NCBI GenBank assembly: GCA_046328125.1 | Contig: JAXLXF010000009.1 | Location: 151,125 to 215,124 of the forward strand | Length of the DNA stretch: 64,000 nt | Direction: 5' to 3' | DNA from: JADZEM01 sp046328125 | GTDB taxonomy: Bacteria; Chloroflexota; UBA6077; JACCZL01 | Part shown: positions 49,118 to 58,695 of the stretch, in pieces | Layout: each line of letters opens with the position of its first letter | Numbering within the stretch: the stretch's first letter is position 1 | Notes under the pieces: model-generated | What the model was told of the DNA's origin: nothing | The model's database searches: none | Seen by the model: the letters and a program-made list of their open reading frames with translations, nothing else | Position numbers and translations under genes: made by a program

Positions 49118-50461
49118 ATGGCGGTCCACGAGCACGAACACGCAGCAGCAAGCACCCAGGCCCCGGGCGTAGGTCCGGCCGTCCCGATCGAGCTGGATCT
49201 CTCCACGCTCAAGCAGTGCGTCCACTGTGGCCTCTGCCTGGACTTCTGCCCCACCTACCGCGTCAACGGCCTGGAGCTAGACTCGCCGCGCGGGCGCATC
49301 TATCAGGTCCGCGCCGTCTATCGCGGCGACATCAGCCCGGACAACGAGGACTTCCGCACCCACATCTACCGCTGCCTGGACTGCCGCGCCTGCGAGACCG
49401 CCTGCCCCTCCGGCGTCAAGTACGGCCAGATCGTCGAGGCCGCCCGTGGGCTCGCGCCGCCCGCCGACGCCGCCGAGCGGACCATCGGCCGGACCGTCCT
49501 CAATCGGATCTTCACCTCCAAGCTGGCGCTCGGGACGCTCGGGTTCGGGATGCGGGCGTACCAGAAGCTCGGCGTCCAGAGCGCCGTCCGCGCCTCTGGC
49601 CTGATGAAGCTCCTTCCCGAGCGCCTCGCCAAGATGGAGCGGATGCTGCCCCCCACCCAGGGCGGCGTCGGCAAGCCGGCCCTGCCCGAGCTGGTGCGCG
49701 CGAAGGGAGCCCGCCGCTACCGCGTCGGCTTCATCGCCGGCTGCGTCATGCAGGAGTTTCTCGGCGAGACCAACCAGGCCAGCGTCCGCGTCCTGGCCCG
49801 CAACGGCTGCGACGTTTACACCCCGCGCGAGCAGGGCTGCTGCGGCGCGCTCCACGTCCACATCGGCGAGCGCGAGACCGCCCGCACGCTGGCGAAGCGG
49901 AACATCGAGGTGTTCGAGGCGCTCGACCTCGACGCCGTCATCATCAACGCGGCCGGCTGCGGCTCCACCCTCAAGGAGTACGAGCACCTGTTCCGCGACG
50001 ACCCGGCCTGGCACGACCGCGCCGTCGCGTTCAGGAACAAGATGCGCGACATCAACGAGTGGCTGGTCGAGATCGGCATCGACACCGACAGCCTCGGGCC
50101 GCTCCCGCTTCGGGTCACCTACCAGGACCCCTGCCACCTCGTACACGGCCAGGGCATCCGTAACCAGCCCCGCCAGCTGCTCCGCGCCATCCCCGGCCTC
50201 CAACTGGTCGAGCTGAAGGACTCGGACGTCTGCTGCGGCAGCGCCGGCATCTACAACCTGACCCACCCCGAATTCTCCGAGAAGATTCTGGACTGGAAGA
50301 TCCCCGAGGTCGAGAAGACCCGGGCGAGCGTGCTGGTCGCCCCGAATCCCGGCTGCGCCATGCAGATCGCCTCCGGCGCCCGCGAGCGCGGCCTCCCCCT
50401 GGAGGTCTGCCACGTGGTGGACCTGCTGGACCGCTCTTACCGGGCCGGCGCCGGTCGGTGA
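49118..50461 (+). CDS. glcF: Glycolate oxidase iron-sulfur subunit (GlcF-like)
   Basis: 447 aa. Two [4Fe-4S] clusters: CVHCGLCLDFCP near residue 34 and CLDCRACETACPSG near 88. Two CCG domains follow: AGCVMQEF with GCCGALHVHIG and NAAGCGSTL, then DPCHLVHG with VCCGSAGIYN and NPGCAMQI. It passes electrons from a flavin subunit (GlcD/GlcE) that is not in this window. A TAGAAT -10-like site lies at 49087. The stop overlaps the next start by 4 bases. Confidence 0.9.
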   Translation: MAVHEHEHAAASTQAPGVGPAVPIELDLSTLKQCVHCGLCLDFCPTYRVNGLELDSPRGRIYQVRAVYRGDISPDNEDFRTHIYRCLDCRACETACPSGVKYGQIVEAARGLAPPADAAERTIGRTVLNRIFTSKLALGTLGFGMRAYQKLGVQSAVRASGLMKLLPERLAKMERMLPPTQGGVGKPALPELVRAKGARRYRVGFIAGCVMQEFLGETNQASVRVLARNGCDVYTPREQGCCGALHVHIGERETARTLAKRNIEVFEALDLDAVIINAAGCGSTLKEYEHLFRDDPAWHDRAVAFRNKMRDINEWLVEIGIDTDSLGPLPLRVTYQDPCHLVHGQGIRNQPRQLLRAIPGLQLVELKDSDVCCGSAGIYNLTHPEFSEKILDWKIPEVEKTRASVLVAPNPGCAMQIASGARERGLPLEVCHVVDLLDRSYRAGAGR

Positions 50462-51273
50462 CCGGGGACGGGGGAGGGGCTTCCTCCGTCCACATCCTCG
50501 GGGTCCGCGTCGACGACGTCACCTACGACGAGGCCGTCAGCTCGATCGAGGGGTGGATCGCGGCCGGGCGAGCCGGGAATCCCACGCCTCATGTCGTCAC
50601 CACCCCCAACCCCGAGATCGTCATGCAGGCCCGCCGCGATCCGGCGTTTCAGGCGCTCCTCGCAGGAACCGCCCTCAACGTGCCGGACGGCGTCGGTCTG
50701 CTGCTCGCCGCGAAGCTCCAGGGCCGCCGTTTCCGCGACCACGTGCGCGGCACCGATCTCGTCCACCGATTGGCCGCGCTCGGCGCACGATCGGGACACC
50801 GCTGGTATCTCCTGGGCGCTGCGGACGGCGTGGCGCAGCTGGCTGCCGACCGGCTCCAGGCCCAGTATCCCGGCCTGACCGTGGCCGGCGCGATGCCCGG
50901 CTCCCCCCACCCCACCGACGACCCCGCCACCTGGGCCGCCATCCGCGCGGCCGGCCCCGTCGACCTGATCCTCGTAGCGTACGGCGCCGGCAACCAGGAG
51001 CGCTGGCTGGACCGAAGTCTCGGGCCGCTCGGCATCCCGGTCGGGATCGGCGTGGGCGGCGTGCTCAACTTCCTCTCGGGCCAGGTCGCGCGCGCCCCCG
51101 GCTGGGTCCAGCGGCTGGAGCTGGAGTGGCTCCACCGGCTGATCGTCCAGCCGTGGCGCTGGAAACGACAGCTCCAACTGCCCCTCTTCGTCGGATTGGC
51201 GGCCCTGGAAGCTGCCCGGGAACGCCTCGGACGCGCCCCATCCCGCCCCCGGGACGCTCGAACAAGAATGTGA
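50458..51273 (+). CDS. WecG/TagA/CpsF glycosyltransferase
   Basis: 271 aa with a GTG start overlapping glcF. VHILGVRVDDVTYDEAVSSI then VTTPNPEIVMQARRD, LNVPDGVGLLLAAKL, YLLGAADGVAQLAADRL and GAGNQERWLDRSLGPLG are family landmarks. The conserved Asp in PDGVG is catalytic. GVGGVLNFLSGQVARAPGWV and LEWLHRLIVQPWRWKR close it. It adds ManNAc-type sugar to a lipid carrier in polysaccharide or teichoic-acid synthesis. Confidence 0.92.
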   Translation: MTGDGGGASSVHILGVRVDDVTYDEAVSSIEGWIAAGRAGNPTPHVVTTPNPEIVMQARRDPAFQALLAGTALNVPDGVGLLLAAKLQGRRFRDHVRGTDLVHRLAALGARSGHRWYLLGAADGVAQLAADRLQAQYPGLTVAGAMPGSPHPTDDPATWAAIRAAGPVDLILVAYGAGNQERWLDRSLGPLGIPVGIGVGGVLNFLSGQVARAPGWVQRLELEWLHRLIVQPWRWKRQLQLPLFVGLAALEAARERLGRAPSRPRDARTRM

Positions 51274-51356
51274 CTCGTTCCATCGCTCTCGCGCGTTATT
51301 GTGAGTAAGAGCGTCACCGGCTCACGGTACGGCATGGAAGGCGAGACGAAGGAACG

Positions 51357-52928
51357 ATGGCTGAGCCGACAATCATCCGCGAGCAACGCGAGGTCGTTCG
51401 CACGATCGACCTCGTGGCCGCGCAGCACCTCCAGGAAGAGGCCGAGGCCGAAGCCCGGCTCCGCCTCGACCGTGACGCCGCCGACCAGTCACTGGCAGAG
51501 ACGCGCGCCGCCGCCGGCCGCGAGCTTCGGCGGGCCGGCGAGCTCGTTCAGGAAGCCGACCGCATCGTGGGGCCGCGCGCCGGCCAGATCCCAGCCAGCC
51601 AGATCGTGCCAGTCGCGCCACCCAACCCGTTCGACGCCGACCTGATGGTCGGTCTGCGCATCGTCACCGCGCAGATGGAGGCACGGCTGGTCCGGATCCG
51701 GGCCGCGCTCACGGACGGATCGTCCGGCAATCTGGTCACGAGAGGCATCATCCTGGGCGCCGTGGTCGCCACCGCCTCGATTCTGATCATGCCGTTCGTG
51801 GCCGGATCCGGCGGCGCCTGGAGCCTCGGCTGGTTCGGGGCAATGATCAGCCCGCTGGCTATCGCGCTGCTGATCTCCGGTGCACGTGCCACGTTCTTGC
51901 GCCCATACTCGCCAGACGAGGACTACCGGTTCATCCGCGACGGCCTGGGCCACGTCCTCTACCTGCACCAGGCCGCGATCGACGATGCGCGCGCCACCCA
52001 CGATCGCCGCCTCACCGAGTGGCAGGCCCGCTTCGACGAGGCGAAGGAGAAGATCGCGCAGAGCTTCAAGCAGCAGCTGGCGCTCATCGAGCCGACCATC
52101 ATCACGTTCAGCACGGCGTCCCAGACGCTCGGGCCAGAGTGGGACGCGCCGAGCTGGCGCACCTGGACGCCGTCGGATCGGCTGCCGCACGTCACCTGCG
52201 TCGGCGAGCTCCAGGTCGGCGTCCACGAGGATCGTCTGTCGCTGCCGGCCCTGGTCCCGTTCCCCCACGAAAAGGCGCTGATCGTCAAGACGGACAGCCA
52301 CGCCCGCGCGCGCGCCATCGCCGCCATCCAATCGATCCTCCTACGCCTCGTCGCGACGATCCCGCGCGGCGACCTTCGCCTGATCCTGATCGACCCGGTC
52401 GGGAAGGGCCAGAGCGTCGCGCCGTTCACGCCGTTCGCGGACCTTCAGATCGGAGTGGGCGAGGGGCGAGCCTGGTCTGAGCCCGGCCAGATCGAACAGC
52501 GCCTGCACGATCTCGCGAACATGATCGAGGCGTCGTCAAAGGCAAACGCCTTCCAGTCGATGCTGCCACGGCTGGACGCCTCGCGTGCCTCGGGAGTCGC
52601 CGAGCCGTGCTGGGTGCTGGTGGTGCTGGACTTCCCCACCAACGTTGGCGGCGCCACCGCGCGGCTGCTCTCCACTGTCATCCAGAAAGGCCCGGCCCAC
52701 AGCGTCCACACGATCCTGATGGTGGACACCGAGCAGCCGACGCCGTACGGCCTGAACCTCCTGGAGCTGGAGGGGCACGCCACGACCCTGGCCTGGGACG
52801 GGCGTCGCTTCACCTGGCAAGACCCGGACTTCCGGACCAGCTGGGTCGAGCTGGACAAGCCGCCCCGTTCGGCGCTCGCCAGGCAGATCCTGCGCGGCGT
52901 CAGCCAGCCGACCTCGCGCACGGCCTGA
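51357..52928 (+). CDS. FtsK/SpoIIIE-like protein lacking the motor domain
   Basis: 523 aa. Residues about 10-75 are a coiled coil. Two membrane helices follow (IILGAVVATASILIMPFVAG and WFGAMISPLAIALLISGA). The middle again has coiled-coil character (DRRLTEWQARFDEAKEKIAQ). The C-terminal half matches the first, non-catalytic RecA-like unit of FtsK-type ATPases: ILLRLVATIPRGDLRLILID, PVGKGQSVAPF, PCWVLVVLDFPTNVGG. Relatives I recall continue into a Walker-A motor domain; this ORF stops before it, and nothing downstream resembles it. Confidence 0.7.
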   Translation: MAEPTIIREQREVVRTIDLVAAQHLQEEAEAEARLRLDRDAADQSLAETRAAAGRELRRAGELVQEADRIVGPRAGQIPASQIVPVAPPNPFDADLMVGLRIVTAQMEARLVRIRAALTDGSSGNLVTRGIILGAVVATASILIMPFVAGSGGAWSLGWFGAMISPLAIALLISGARATFLRPYSPDEDYRFIRDGLGHVLYLHQAAIDDARATHDRRLTEWQARFDEAKEKIAQSFKQQLALIEPTIITFSTASQTLGPEWDAPSWRTWTPSDRLPHVTCVGELQVGVHEDRLSLPALVPFPHEKALIVKTDSHARARAIAAIQSILLRLVATIPRGDLRLILIDPVGKGQSVAPFTPFADLQIGVGEGRAWSEPGQIEQRLHDLANMIEASSKANAFQSMLPRLDASRASGVAEPCWVLVVLDFPTNVGGATARLLSTVIQKGPAHSVHTILMVDTEQPTPYGLNLLELEGHATTLAWDGRRFTWQDPDFRTSWVELDKPPRSALARQILRGVSQPTSRTA

Positions 52929-53058
52929 CCGCGAGCCTCGCCACCACCAGCGGCGGCAGCCAGCCCGGCCTGGACAGGCTCCGCCCGCGCACGGATGCTG
53001 AACTGACCGCTGGTGGGTACGTTTGCACCAGCAGTACGCCGAGCGGCACGATCTTCAG

Positions 53059-53991
53059 ATGAAACCGTTTCGCTTTGGCGTGAACACCCGTGGCGCCGAC
53101 ACTCGCGCGGGGCTCGCGGAGCGGGCGCGCAAGGTCGAAGCGCAGGGGTACAGCACCCTGCTCGTGCCCGATCACCTGGCCGATCTCTTCCCGCCGCTGC
53201 TGCCGCTCGTGACCGTCGCGGAGGCGACCACATCCCTGCGGGTCGGCACGTTCGTCCTCAACAACGATTTCCGGCACCCGGTCCTGCTGGCGCGCGAGGC
53301 CGCCACCGTGGATCTGCTCTCGGACGGGCGGCTGGAGCTCGGGATCGGGGCCGGCCACATGCAGTCCGAGTACGAGCAAGCCGGCCTGCCGTTCGACCCG
53401 GCTCCCGTTCGCTTCGAGCGGCTCGGCGAATCCGTCCAGATCCTCAAGTCGATGCTGGAGGGGAAGACCACTACCTTCGACGGGCGCCACTATCAGGTGC
53501 GGGCGCACAAGCCGTTCCCGCTCCCACGCCAGCAGCCCCGCCCCCCGATCCTGATCGGTGGGAACGGGCGCAGGCTGCTCTCGTTGGCGGCGCGCGAGGC
53601 GGATATCGTCGGCCTGACCGGGCTCGCCTTCCCGAAGGGCGCGACGGTGGTGGACGTCTCCGGCTTCAAGCCGGCCGCCGTGGACGAGCGCGTCGCCTGG
53701 CTCAGGGCGGAGGCCGGGTCTCGCTACGAGTCGCTGGAGCTGAACGTCCTGGTGCAGCGCGTCATCCCGACCGACAATCGCCGGCAGACGGCAGAGGAGT
53801 TGGCCGCCAACTGGCCCGCGCTCGCCGCCGAGGACGTCCTCCAGACGCCGTACCTGCTGATCGGCACGGTTGACGAGATGGCCGAGTCACTCCGGCTGCG
53901 CCGCGAGCGCTGGGGCATCTCGTACGTGGTGACCCACGAGCCGTACCAGGACGCGCTGGCGCCGGTCGTGACCGCACTGGCCGGTCAGTAG
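53059..53991 (+). CDS. LLM-class F420-dependent oxidoreductase
   Basis: 310 aa from the ATG at 53059. TIM-barrel luciferase-like fold: FRFGVNTRGADTRAGLAERA, YSTLLVPDHLADLF, VGTFVLNNDFRHPVLLAREA, VDLLSDGRLELGIGAGHMQS and PPILIGGNGRRLLSLAARE. These fit the TIGR03621-type subfamily of F420 enzymes (from memory). Deazaflavin is used as hydride carrier; the substrate is unknown. A perfect 25-bp palindrome follows the gene. Confidence 0.82.
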   Translation: MKPFRFGVNTRGADTRAGLAERARKVEAQGYSTLLVPDHLADLFPPLLPLVTVAEATTSLRVGTFVLNNDFRHPVLLAREAATVDLLSDGRLELGIGAGHMQSEYEQAGLPFDPAPVRFERLGESVQILKSMLEGKTTTFDGRHYQVRAHKPFPLPRQQPRPPILIGGNGRRLLSLAAREADIVGLTGLAFPKGATVVDVSGFKPAAVDERVAWLRAEAGSRYESLELNVLVQRVIPTDNRRQTAEELAANWPALAAEDVLQTPYLLIGTVDEMAESLRLRRERWGISYVVTHEPYQDALAPVVTALAGQ

Positions 53992-54032
53992 CCGTCCGCC
54001 CCTTGGGCACCGAGAGCGTCGCCGGCGCTTCC

Positions 54033-54097
54033 GTACCGCGAGCGTCAGCGAGCCGGACTCACAGACCGGAGATCCGGCTCGCTGACGCTCGCGGTAC
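54033..54097. repeat. Perfect 25-bp inverted repeat
   Basis: Arms 54033-54057 and 54073-54097 (GTACCGCGAGCGTCAGCGAG plus CCGGA, and its exact inverse), 15-base loop. It lies 41 bp after the LLM stop and could terminate it, though it lacks a U-tract. It is another intergenic palindrome class. Confidence 0.8.
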
Positions 54098-54249
54098 AGA
54101 GACCACGCGGCGACCGAGGTCGGATCAGCGTCACATACTGAACCTCAACCGCCGGGTAGCCTCAACGTAACGCCAATCGCGTACACTAGGGCCGAGAGCG
54201 GGGCGGCCACGTCGAGCCGTGCCCACGTCCACCGCCGACCGAGGTGCCC

Positions 54250-55062
54250 ATGTCCGATCGGAAGCAGCAATCCTGGCTCGAACGTCTCAAGGGATGCCTG
54301 TTCGGACAGCCCGCGACGAGATCCGGCACGCTGACGCCACTCCGACCGGTCGACGTCTCGATCGTGCCCTCGCAGATCGCCGAGCCGCTCGCGGCCGGCC
54401 CGCGCACGGTCGAGGACTGGCGGCAGCTCGTCGGGCAGGGGCAGCGCGTGGCGGTGAGCTGGGATGGCGGCCCGGATCGTGGCACTGTGATGGCCCAGGG
54501 CCAGGTCCGGATGATCTTTGACGAGACGGTCTGGATCTGGCTGGACCGCGAGCTGTCCGAGGCCGACCGCCCGACCGCCGAGCAGGCGATCCACGTCCTG
54601 ACTCCGCGTGAAGATGCGATGCGGCTGGTCCCTGGCCGGCTGATCGAGGAGAGCAAGGGCGGCTCGCTCCAGATCGCGATCAGCGGCCGCGTCTCACGCA
54701 TCCAGCGCCGCGACGACGTCCGGGCGCGGGTGGACTTGCCGCCGGTGAGCGCGGTGCGCCTGAACGCCGAGGGCCGTCCGACCGGCCTGCTCGGTCTACG
54801 CATCGTGGATCTGAGCGCTGGCGGCGTCCGGGTCTCCAGCGAGGAGCCGCTCGAACCGGGCGACCTGTTGCGGCTGGTGCTGCGCCTGGACGGCGGCCAG
54901 CCGCTGACGCCCACCGTGGAAGTGCTGGTCGGCGGGCTCTGCGCGCAGGGTCGCTTTGCGCCGATGCCGGAGCGCGAGCGCCAGCGGATCGTCCAGTTCG
55001 TCTACCACGAGGAGATCGCCGAGCGCCGCCGCGCCCAGGCCGCCGACGAGGGCGCCCTCTGA
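54250..55062 (+). CDS. PilZ-domain (c-di-GMP-binding) protein
   Basis: 270 aa, ATG at 54250 with CGAGGTG upstream. The N-terminal half resembles a YcgR-type flagellar-brake-like beta barrel (QLVGQGQRVAVSWDGGPDRG). PilZ begins near 155: QRRDDVRARVDL (RxxxR) and LRIVDLSAGGVRVSS (DxSxxG) bind c-di-GMP. YHEEIAERRRAQA closes. It likely relays c-di-GMP to motility or secretion; the chemoreceptor is nearby. Confidence 0.85.
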   Translation: MSDRKQQSWLERLKGCLFGQPATRSGTLTPLRPVDVSIVPSQIAEPLAAGPRTVEDWRQLVGQGQRVAVSWDGGPDRGTVMAQGQVRMIFDETVWIWLDRELSEADRPTAEQAIHVLTPREDAMRLVPGRLIEESKGGSLQIAISGRVSRIQRRDDVRARVDLPPVSAVRLNAEGRPTGLLGLRIVDLSAGGVRVSSEEPLEPGDLLRLVLRLDGGQPLTPTVEVLVGGLCAQGRFAPMPERERQRIVQFVYHEEIAERRRAQAADEGAL

Positions 55063-55161
55063 TAGCGTCCGATGACTGCATGGCAGCCCACAATGTACAG
55101 TTCTCCAGATGGCATGTCGAGCATGCTGTCGCGTCGTGTCTGTTCCCGGTAACACATCGCG

Positions 55162-55386
55162 ATGCCGAGAAAGCTCCGTGAGCTCCGCGCCGATCTCCGC
55201 CGAGCGGGATTCGGAATCGACCATCAAGCTGGCAGCCATGAGACGTGGAAACATGCGCACTTGCCGGGTGTGGCTGTCGTGATGGCCGGTCGTGATGGAT
55301 CTGATGCGAAGCCATATCAGGAGACGCAGGTACGTCGAGCGTTAGCGGCGCTGCGTACGGCCGAAGAGGAGCGACAGGAACCATGA
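55162..55386 (+). CDS. hicA: HicA-family toxin (mRNA interferase)
   Basis: 74 aa. PRKLRELRADLRRAGFGIDH then GSHETWKHAHLPGVAVV has the conserved His of the double-stranded-RNA-binding-like HicA fold. It inhibits translation by cleaving mRNA in characterised members. It overlaps hicB by 4 bases. Confidence 0.8.
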   Translation: MPRKLRELRADLRRAGFGIDHQAGSHETWKHAHLPGVAVVMAGRDGSDAKPYQETQVRRALAALRTAEEERQEP

Positions 55387-55610
55387 CCGAGCGACTGCGC
55401 TACTCAATCCTGATCCAGTGGTCTGACGACGACCAGGCATATCTCGTGACCCTGCCAGAGTGGGAAGGTCGGGTATTCAACCCGGTCACTCATGGCGAAA
55501 CCTACGAAGACGCGATCAGGCACGCGCACGAGGCGCTGGAAGCACTGGTGTCATCAGCAGAGAAGCACAACGAGCCAATGCCGGCGCCTCGTATCGTCCA
55601 GCGAGTTTGA
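55383..55610 (+). CDS. hicB: HicB-family antitoxin
   Basis: 75 aa. RYSILIQWSDDDQAYLVTLP then EWEGRVFNPVTHGETYEDAI and HAHEALEALV form the RNase-H-like HicB fold that blocks HicA. It lacks a C-terminal DNA-binding segment, so it is a short, partial-fold HicB type. ATGA overlap with hicA indicates coupling. Confidence 0.82.
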   Translation: MTERLRYSILIQWSDDDQAYLVTLPEWEGRVFNPVTHGETYEDAIRHAHEALEALVSSAEKHNEPMPAPRIVQRV

Positions 55611-55626
55611 GAGCGAGGTGCTGCCC

Positions 55627-56250
55627 ATGTCCGTGCAGATAGACACGTCCGTCTCGCTCGAATCTGGCGACCACCTGACTCGCGAAGAGTTCCACCGCCG
55701 CTACCTCGCTCGCGCAGACATCAAGAAGGCCGAGCTGGTCGAAGGAGTCGTCTACGTGGCATCGCCTGTTCGGTTCGACCGTCATGGGCAGCCGCAGTTT
55801 CTCGTCGTGACGTGGTTGGGCGTGTACGTTGCGATGACCCCAGGCGTGCAGCCCGGGGGCGACAACACCACCGTCTATCTTGAAGGTGGCAATGAAGTGC
55901 AGCCGGATGCGTTTCTCTGGCGGCCTGAAGCTGGAGGGGCGTACCTGACTGACGACGGCTATCTGGTGGGAGCGCCGCAGCTCGTCGTGGAGGTAGCTGC
56001 CAGCTCCGCTTCGTACGACCTCCACTCGAAGCTGGAAGCGTATCGCCGAAACGGTGTCCCAGAGTACGTCGTGTGGCGCGTCCTCGACCGCGCCATCGAC
56101 TGGCTCGTGCTGCGAGACGGCAGCTACGTGCGAGTCGCGCCTGACGCCGACGGGATCATCGAGAGCGAGCAGTTCCCGGGCCTGCGGCTCCACGTCGAGA
56201 GTATGCTGGCCGGCGACCTGACCGCGGTCCTCGCTGTGCTGCGCCAGTAA
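55627..56250 (+). CDS. Uma2-family (DUF820) endonuclease-like protein
   Basis: 207 aa. The fold is PD-(D/E)XK: HLTREEFHRRYLARADIKKA, then ELVEGVVYVASP, NEVQPDAFLWRPEAGG with the catalytic Asp, and APQLVVEVAASSASYDLHSK with E and K. GVPEYVVWRVLDRAIDWLV ends the domain. It is a probable nuclease of unclear target, common in Chloroflexota and cyanobacteria. It sits 16 bp after hicB. Confidence 0.85.
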   Translation: MSVQIDTSVSLESGDHLTREEFHRRYLARADIKKAELVEGVVYVASPVRFDRHGQPQFLVVTWLGVYVAMTPGVQPGGDNTTVYLEGGNEVQPDAFLWRPEAGGAYLTDDGYLVGAPQLVVEVAASSASYDLHSKLEAYRRNGVPEYVVWRVLDRAIDWLVLRDGSYVRVAPDADGIIESEQFPGLRLHVESMLAGDLTAVLAVLRQ

Positions 56251-56315
56251 TGATCCAGCCTGTTGAAGAACGAGGATTCGAGCCGAGTCGAGGTGCAGAA
56301 CCAGTGGCTCCTCGC

Positions 56316-58394
56316 TCAGACCGCGCGGAGCCCGATGACTGGAGGACGTTGTGCACTCCAGTCATCGGCGCGGCGACGAGTGACCGCCGCTACACCATCG
56401 TCGAGCGTGAAGCGAGCGACCAACACCTTCAGCTGCTCGGCGGTCGCGGCGAGCTCCTCAGCCTGAGCATTCATCTCCTCGACCTGGGCGCTCATCTCCT
56501 CGGCAGAGGCCGAGACCTCCTCGGTCGCCGCCGAGCTCTGCTCGGAGACAGCGGCGATCGATTCGATCGACGCGGTCACCTGCCCCGCCTGAGCCGCCAT
56601 CTCCTCAGTCGCGGCCGAATTCTCCTCGACGACCGCGCTGATGCTGCCCATCGCCTCGACCACGCCGCGCGCGCCGGTCGCCATCTCCTGGGCCGCTGAC
56701 GCGATCTGCGTCACCTGATTGACGGTGGCCTCCACCGCGCGCAGGATCTCGCCAAGGGCTGCTCCAGCCTCGTCGGCCTTGACCGAGCCTTGCTCGACCT
56801 TGGCCGACCCCTGCTCCATGGCGCTCACCGCCTGGTTCGTTCCCGCCTGGACCTCGTGGATCAGCTCGCTGATGGCTTTCGTCTCACGCTGGGAGCGCTC
56901 GGCCAGCTTGCGGACCTCATCCGCGACGACCGCGAAGCCCCGGCCGTGCTCGCCGGCCCTGGCCGCCTCGATCGCGGCGTTCAGCGCCAGCAGGTTGGTC
57001 TGCTCGGCGATGTCGTCGATCGTTTCGATGACTTGCCCGATCTTCTGGCCCAGCTTCCCCAACTCCGCCACCTTGCCGGCCGCCACCGCTACCACCTGCT
57101 TGATTTCGCTCATGCCTTCAACGGTCTCGCGGACGGCTCGCGCCCCCTGCTCGGCTGATGCCCTGGTCTGCTCTGACGCGCTTGCAACGCTCTGGGCGTT
57201 GCTGGCCACTTGCTCGACGCCAGCCGCCATCTGGGTGGCCGTGGCCGAGACGGCCTGCACCTGCCGAGCCTGATCCGTTGCACCGCGAGCGATGCCGTCG
57301 ATGGCCTGGCCAAGCTGCCCGACCGCCTCGTTCGAGGCCACCGCAGAGCGACTGGTGTCCTGCGCCCCGGCGGCCACATTCTGGATCGCACCGCTCACTT
57401 GCTGGACGACCCCGCTCGTCTGATTGGCGGCCTGGCCCAGCTGACAAGACGTGCCGGCCAGCCCGACGACCGCTGCCTGGACCTGGCCGATCAGCTCGCG
57501 CAAATTGACGGACATCTGAGCGACGGCAATCCCGAGGACGTCCTTCTCCGATTTCGCGCTGATGGTGGTCGTGAGGTCACCGTTCGCCATCGCGTTAGCC
57601 ACGGTGGCGACTTGCCGCTGGTAGGCGATGATCTGGCGGAAGCTCGCTGCGAGTCGTCCGACCTCGTCCCGGGAGCAGACGTCGATCGTCTGATCGAGAT
57701 CGCCGAGGGCGATCCCATCCGCCGCCGTCGTCACCTGCTCGAGAGTCCGGCCGATCGGCCGGAGAACCAGGAGGAGCAAGCCCAGACCCACCGCGAGGGC
57801 GATCAGGCCGGTGACCAGCACGATCCTGGCGATGTGGCCGCTGGTCGCCTCAACGGCGGACAACGGCTGAGCTGTGAGCACGTAGCCAATCGGCTTACCG
57901 CTCGGATCTCGGAGCAAGTCGTATGATGCGATGTAGTCCTGTCCAAGGATCGGGTTGACTCCGAGGTACCCCTCCCCTCGCTTGAACGCCTCAGCCGCCG
58001 GTCCGATGAGCTCGGTCCCGATCCCTCGACCACTGCCGTTAGCCTGCAGGAGGGTCGTGCTGACGCGGATGAGCTTCCCATCGACAACCTGGAACAAGGT
58101 GGCCTCGGCTCCCATCGCCTGCTTGACCCGGTCGACGACCGAGTAGTCACCATTTGCCACCCAGGAGCCAAAGATCAACTTTCCATCGACGATCGCCGGC
58201 GCACCCTTCTGATCGACGAGGTACCGATGAAAATTGCCCGCTCGCACCACACCCTGGCGTGACTCGTCGAGCATGGTGCTTTCCACGGTCTGCTGGACGA
58301 CGACCAGCAATGTTCCGGCCAGACCGACGAGCAAGAGCCCGGTTATCGCCAGGACGCGCGTAATGAAGGACAGATCACGAAGTCGAGCCACCAT
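56316..58394 (-). CDS. Methyl-accepting chemotaxis protein
   Basis: About 692 aa, start at the ATG at 58394 (GGGAAG 9 bases before) or 58403. TM1 FITRVLAITGLLLVGLAG. Extracellular Cache-type domain (GEATLFQVVDGKLIRVST-like region, then GYLGVNPILGQDYIASYDLL). TM2 around 190-215. A tandem HAMP (LRPIGRTLEQVTTAADGIAL) follows. The signalling tip IDDIAEQTNLLALNAAIEAA near 460 contacts CheA/CheW. No other chemotaxis gene is present, so it is an orphan receptor. Confidence 0.92.
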   Translation of the reverse strand: MVARLRDLSFITRVLAITGLLLVGLAGTLLVVVQQTVESTMLDESRQGVVRAGNFHRYLVDQKGAPAIVDGKLIFGSWVANGDYSVVDRVKQAMGAEATLFQVVDGKLIRVSTTLLQANGSGRGIGTELIGPAAEAFKRGEGYLGVNPILGQDYIASYDLLRDPSGKPIGYVLTAQPLSAVEATSGHIARIVLVTGLIALAVGLGLLLLVLRPIGRTLEQVTTAADGIALGDLDQTIDVCSRDEVGRLAASFRQIIAYQRQVATVANAMANGDLTTTISAKSEKDVLGIAVAQMSVNLRELIGQVQAAVVGLAGTSCQLGQAANQTSGVVQQVSGAIQNVAAGAQDTSRSAVASNEAVGQLGQAIDGIARGATDQARQVQAVSATATQMAAGVEQVASNAQSVASASEQTRASAEQGARAVRETVEGMSEIKQVVAVAAGKVAELGKLGQKIGQVIETIDDIAEQTNLLALNAAIEAARAGEHGRGFAVVADEVRKLAERSQRETKAISELIHEVQAGTNQAVSAMEQGSAKVEQGSVKADEAGAALGEILRAVEATVNQVTQIASAAQEMATGARGVVEAMGSISAVVEENSAATEEMAAQAGQVTASIESIAAVSEQSSAATEEVSASAEEMSAQVEEMNAQAEELAATAEQLKVLVARFTLDDGVAAVTRRRADDWSAQRPPVIGLRAV

Positions 58395-58695
58395 GAGCAA
58401 CATCTTCCCTACTGTTGCGCATCCTCGCCGAGCGTCTGCAGCCACTGGGAGAAATGCCTGAGCACTGGGTTTGTATCGTCGAGACGATGTGCGCGGCGCA
58501 ATCTTCCTACGAGCTCCTCGAGAGGTTGAGCTTCGTGTCCATTGCCCGTAAGGTCTTCGTCTCGTATCTCCCAACGGTCGGTCGCTCATTTGGGAGACGG
58601 AGCTCTGCCTACCCGTTGGGGTGGTTAATCCGTCCGACGCACCATGAATTGCACCGATTCTTGCAGAGACGCTGGGGTGCCCTGGGCGGTCTGGT

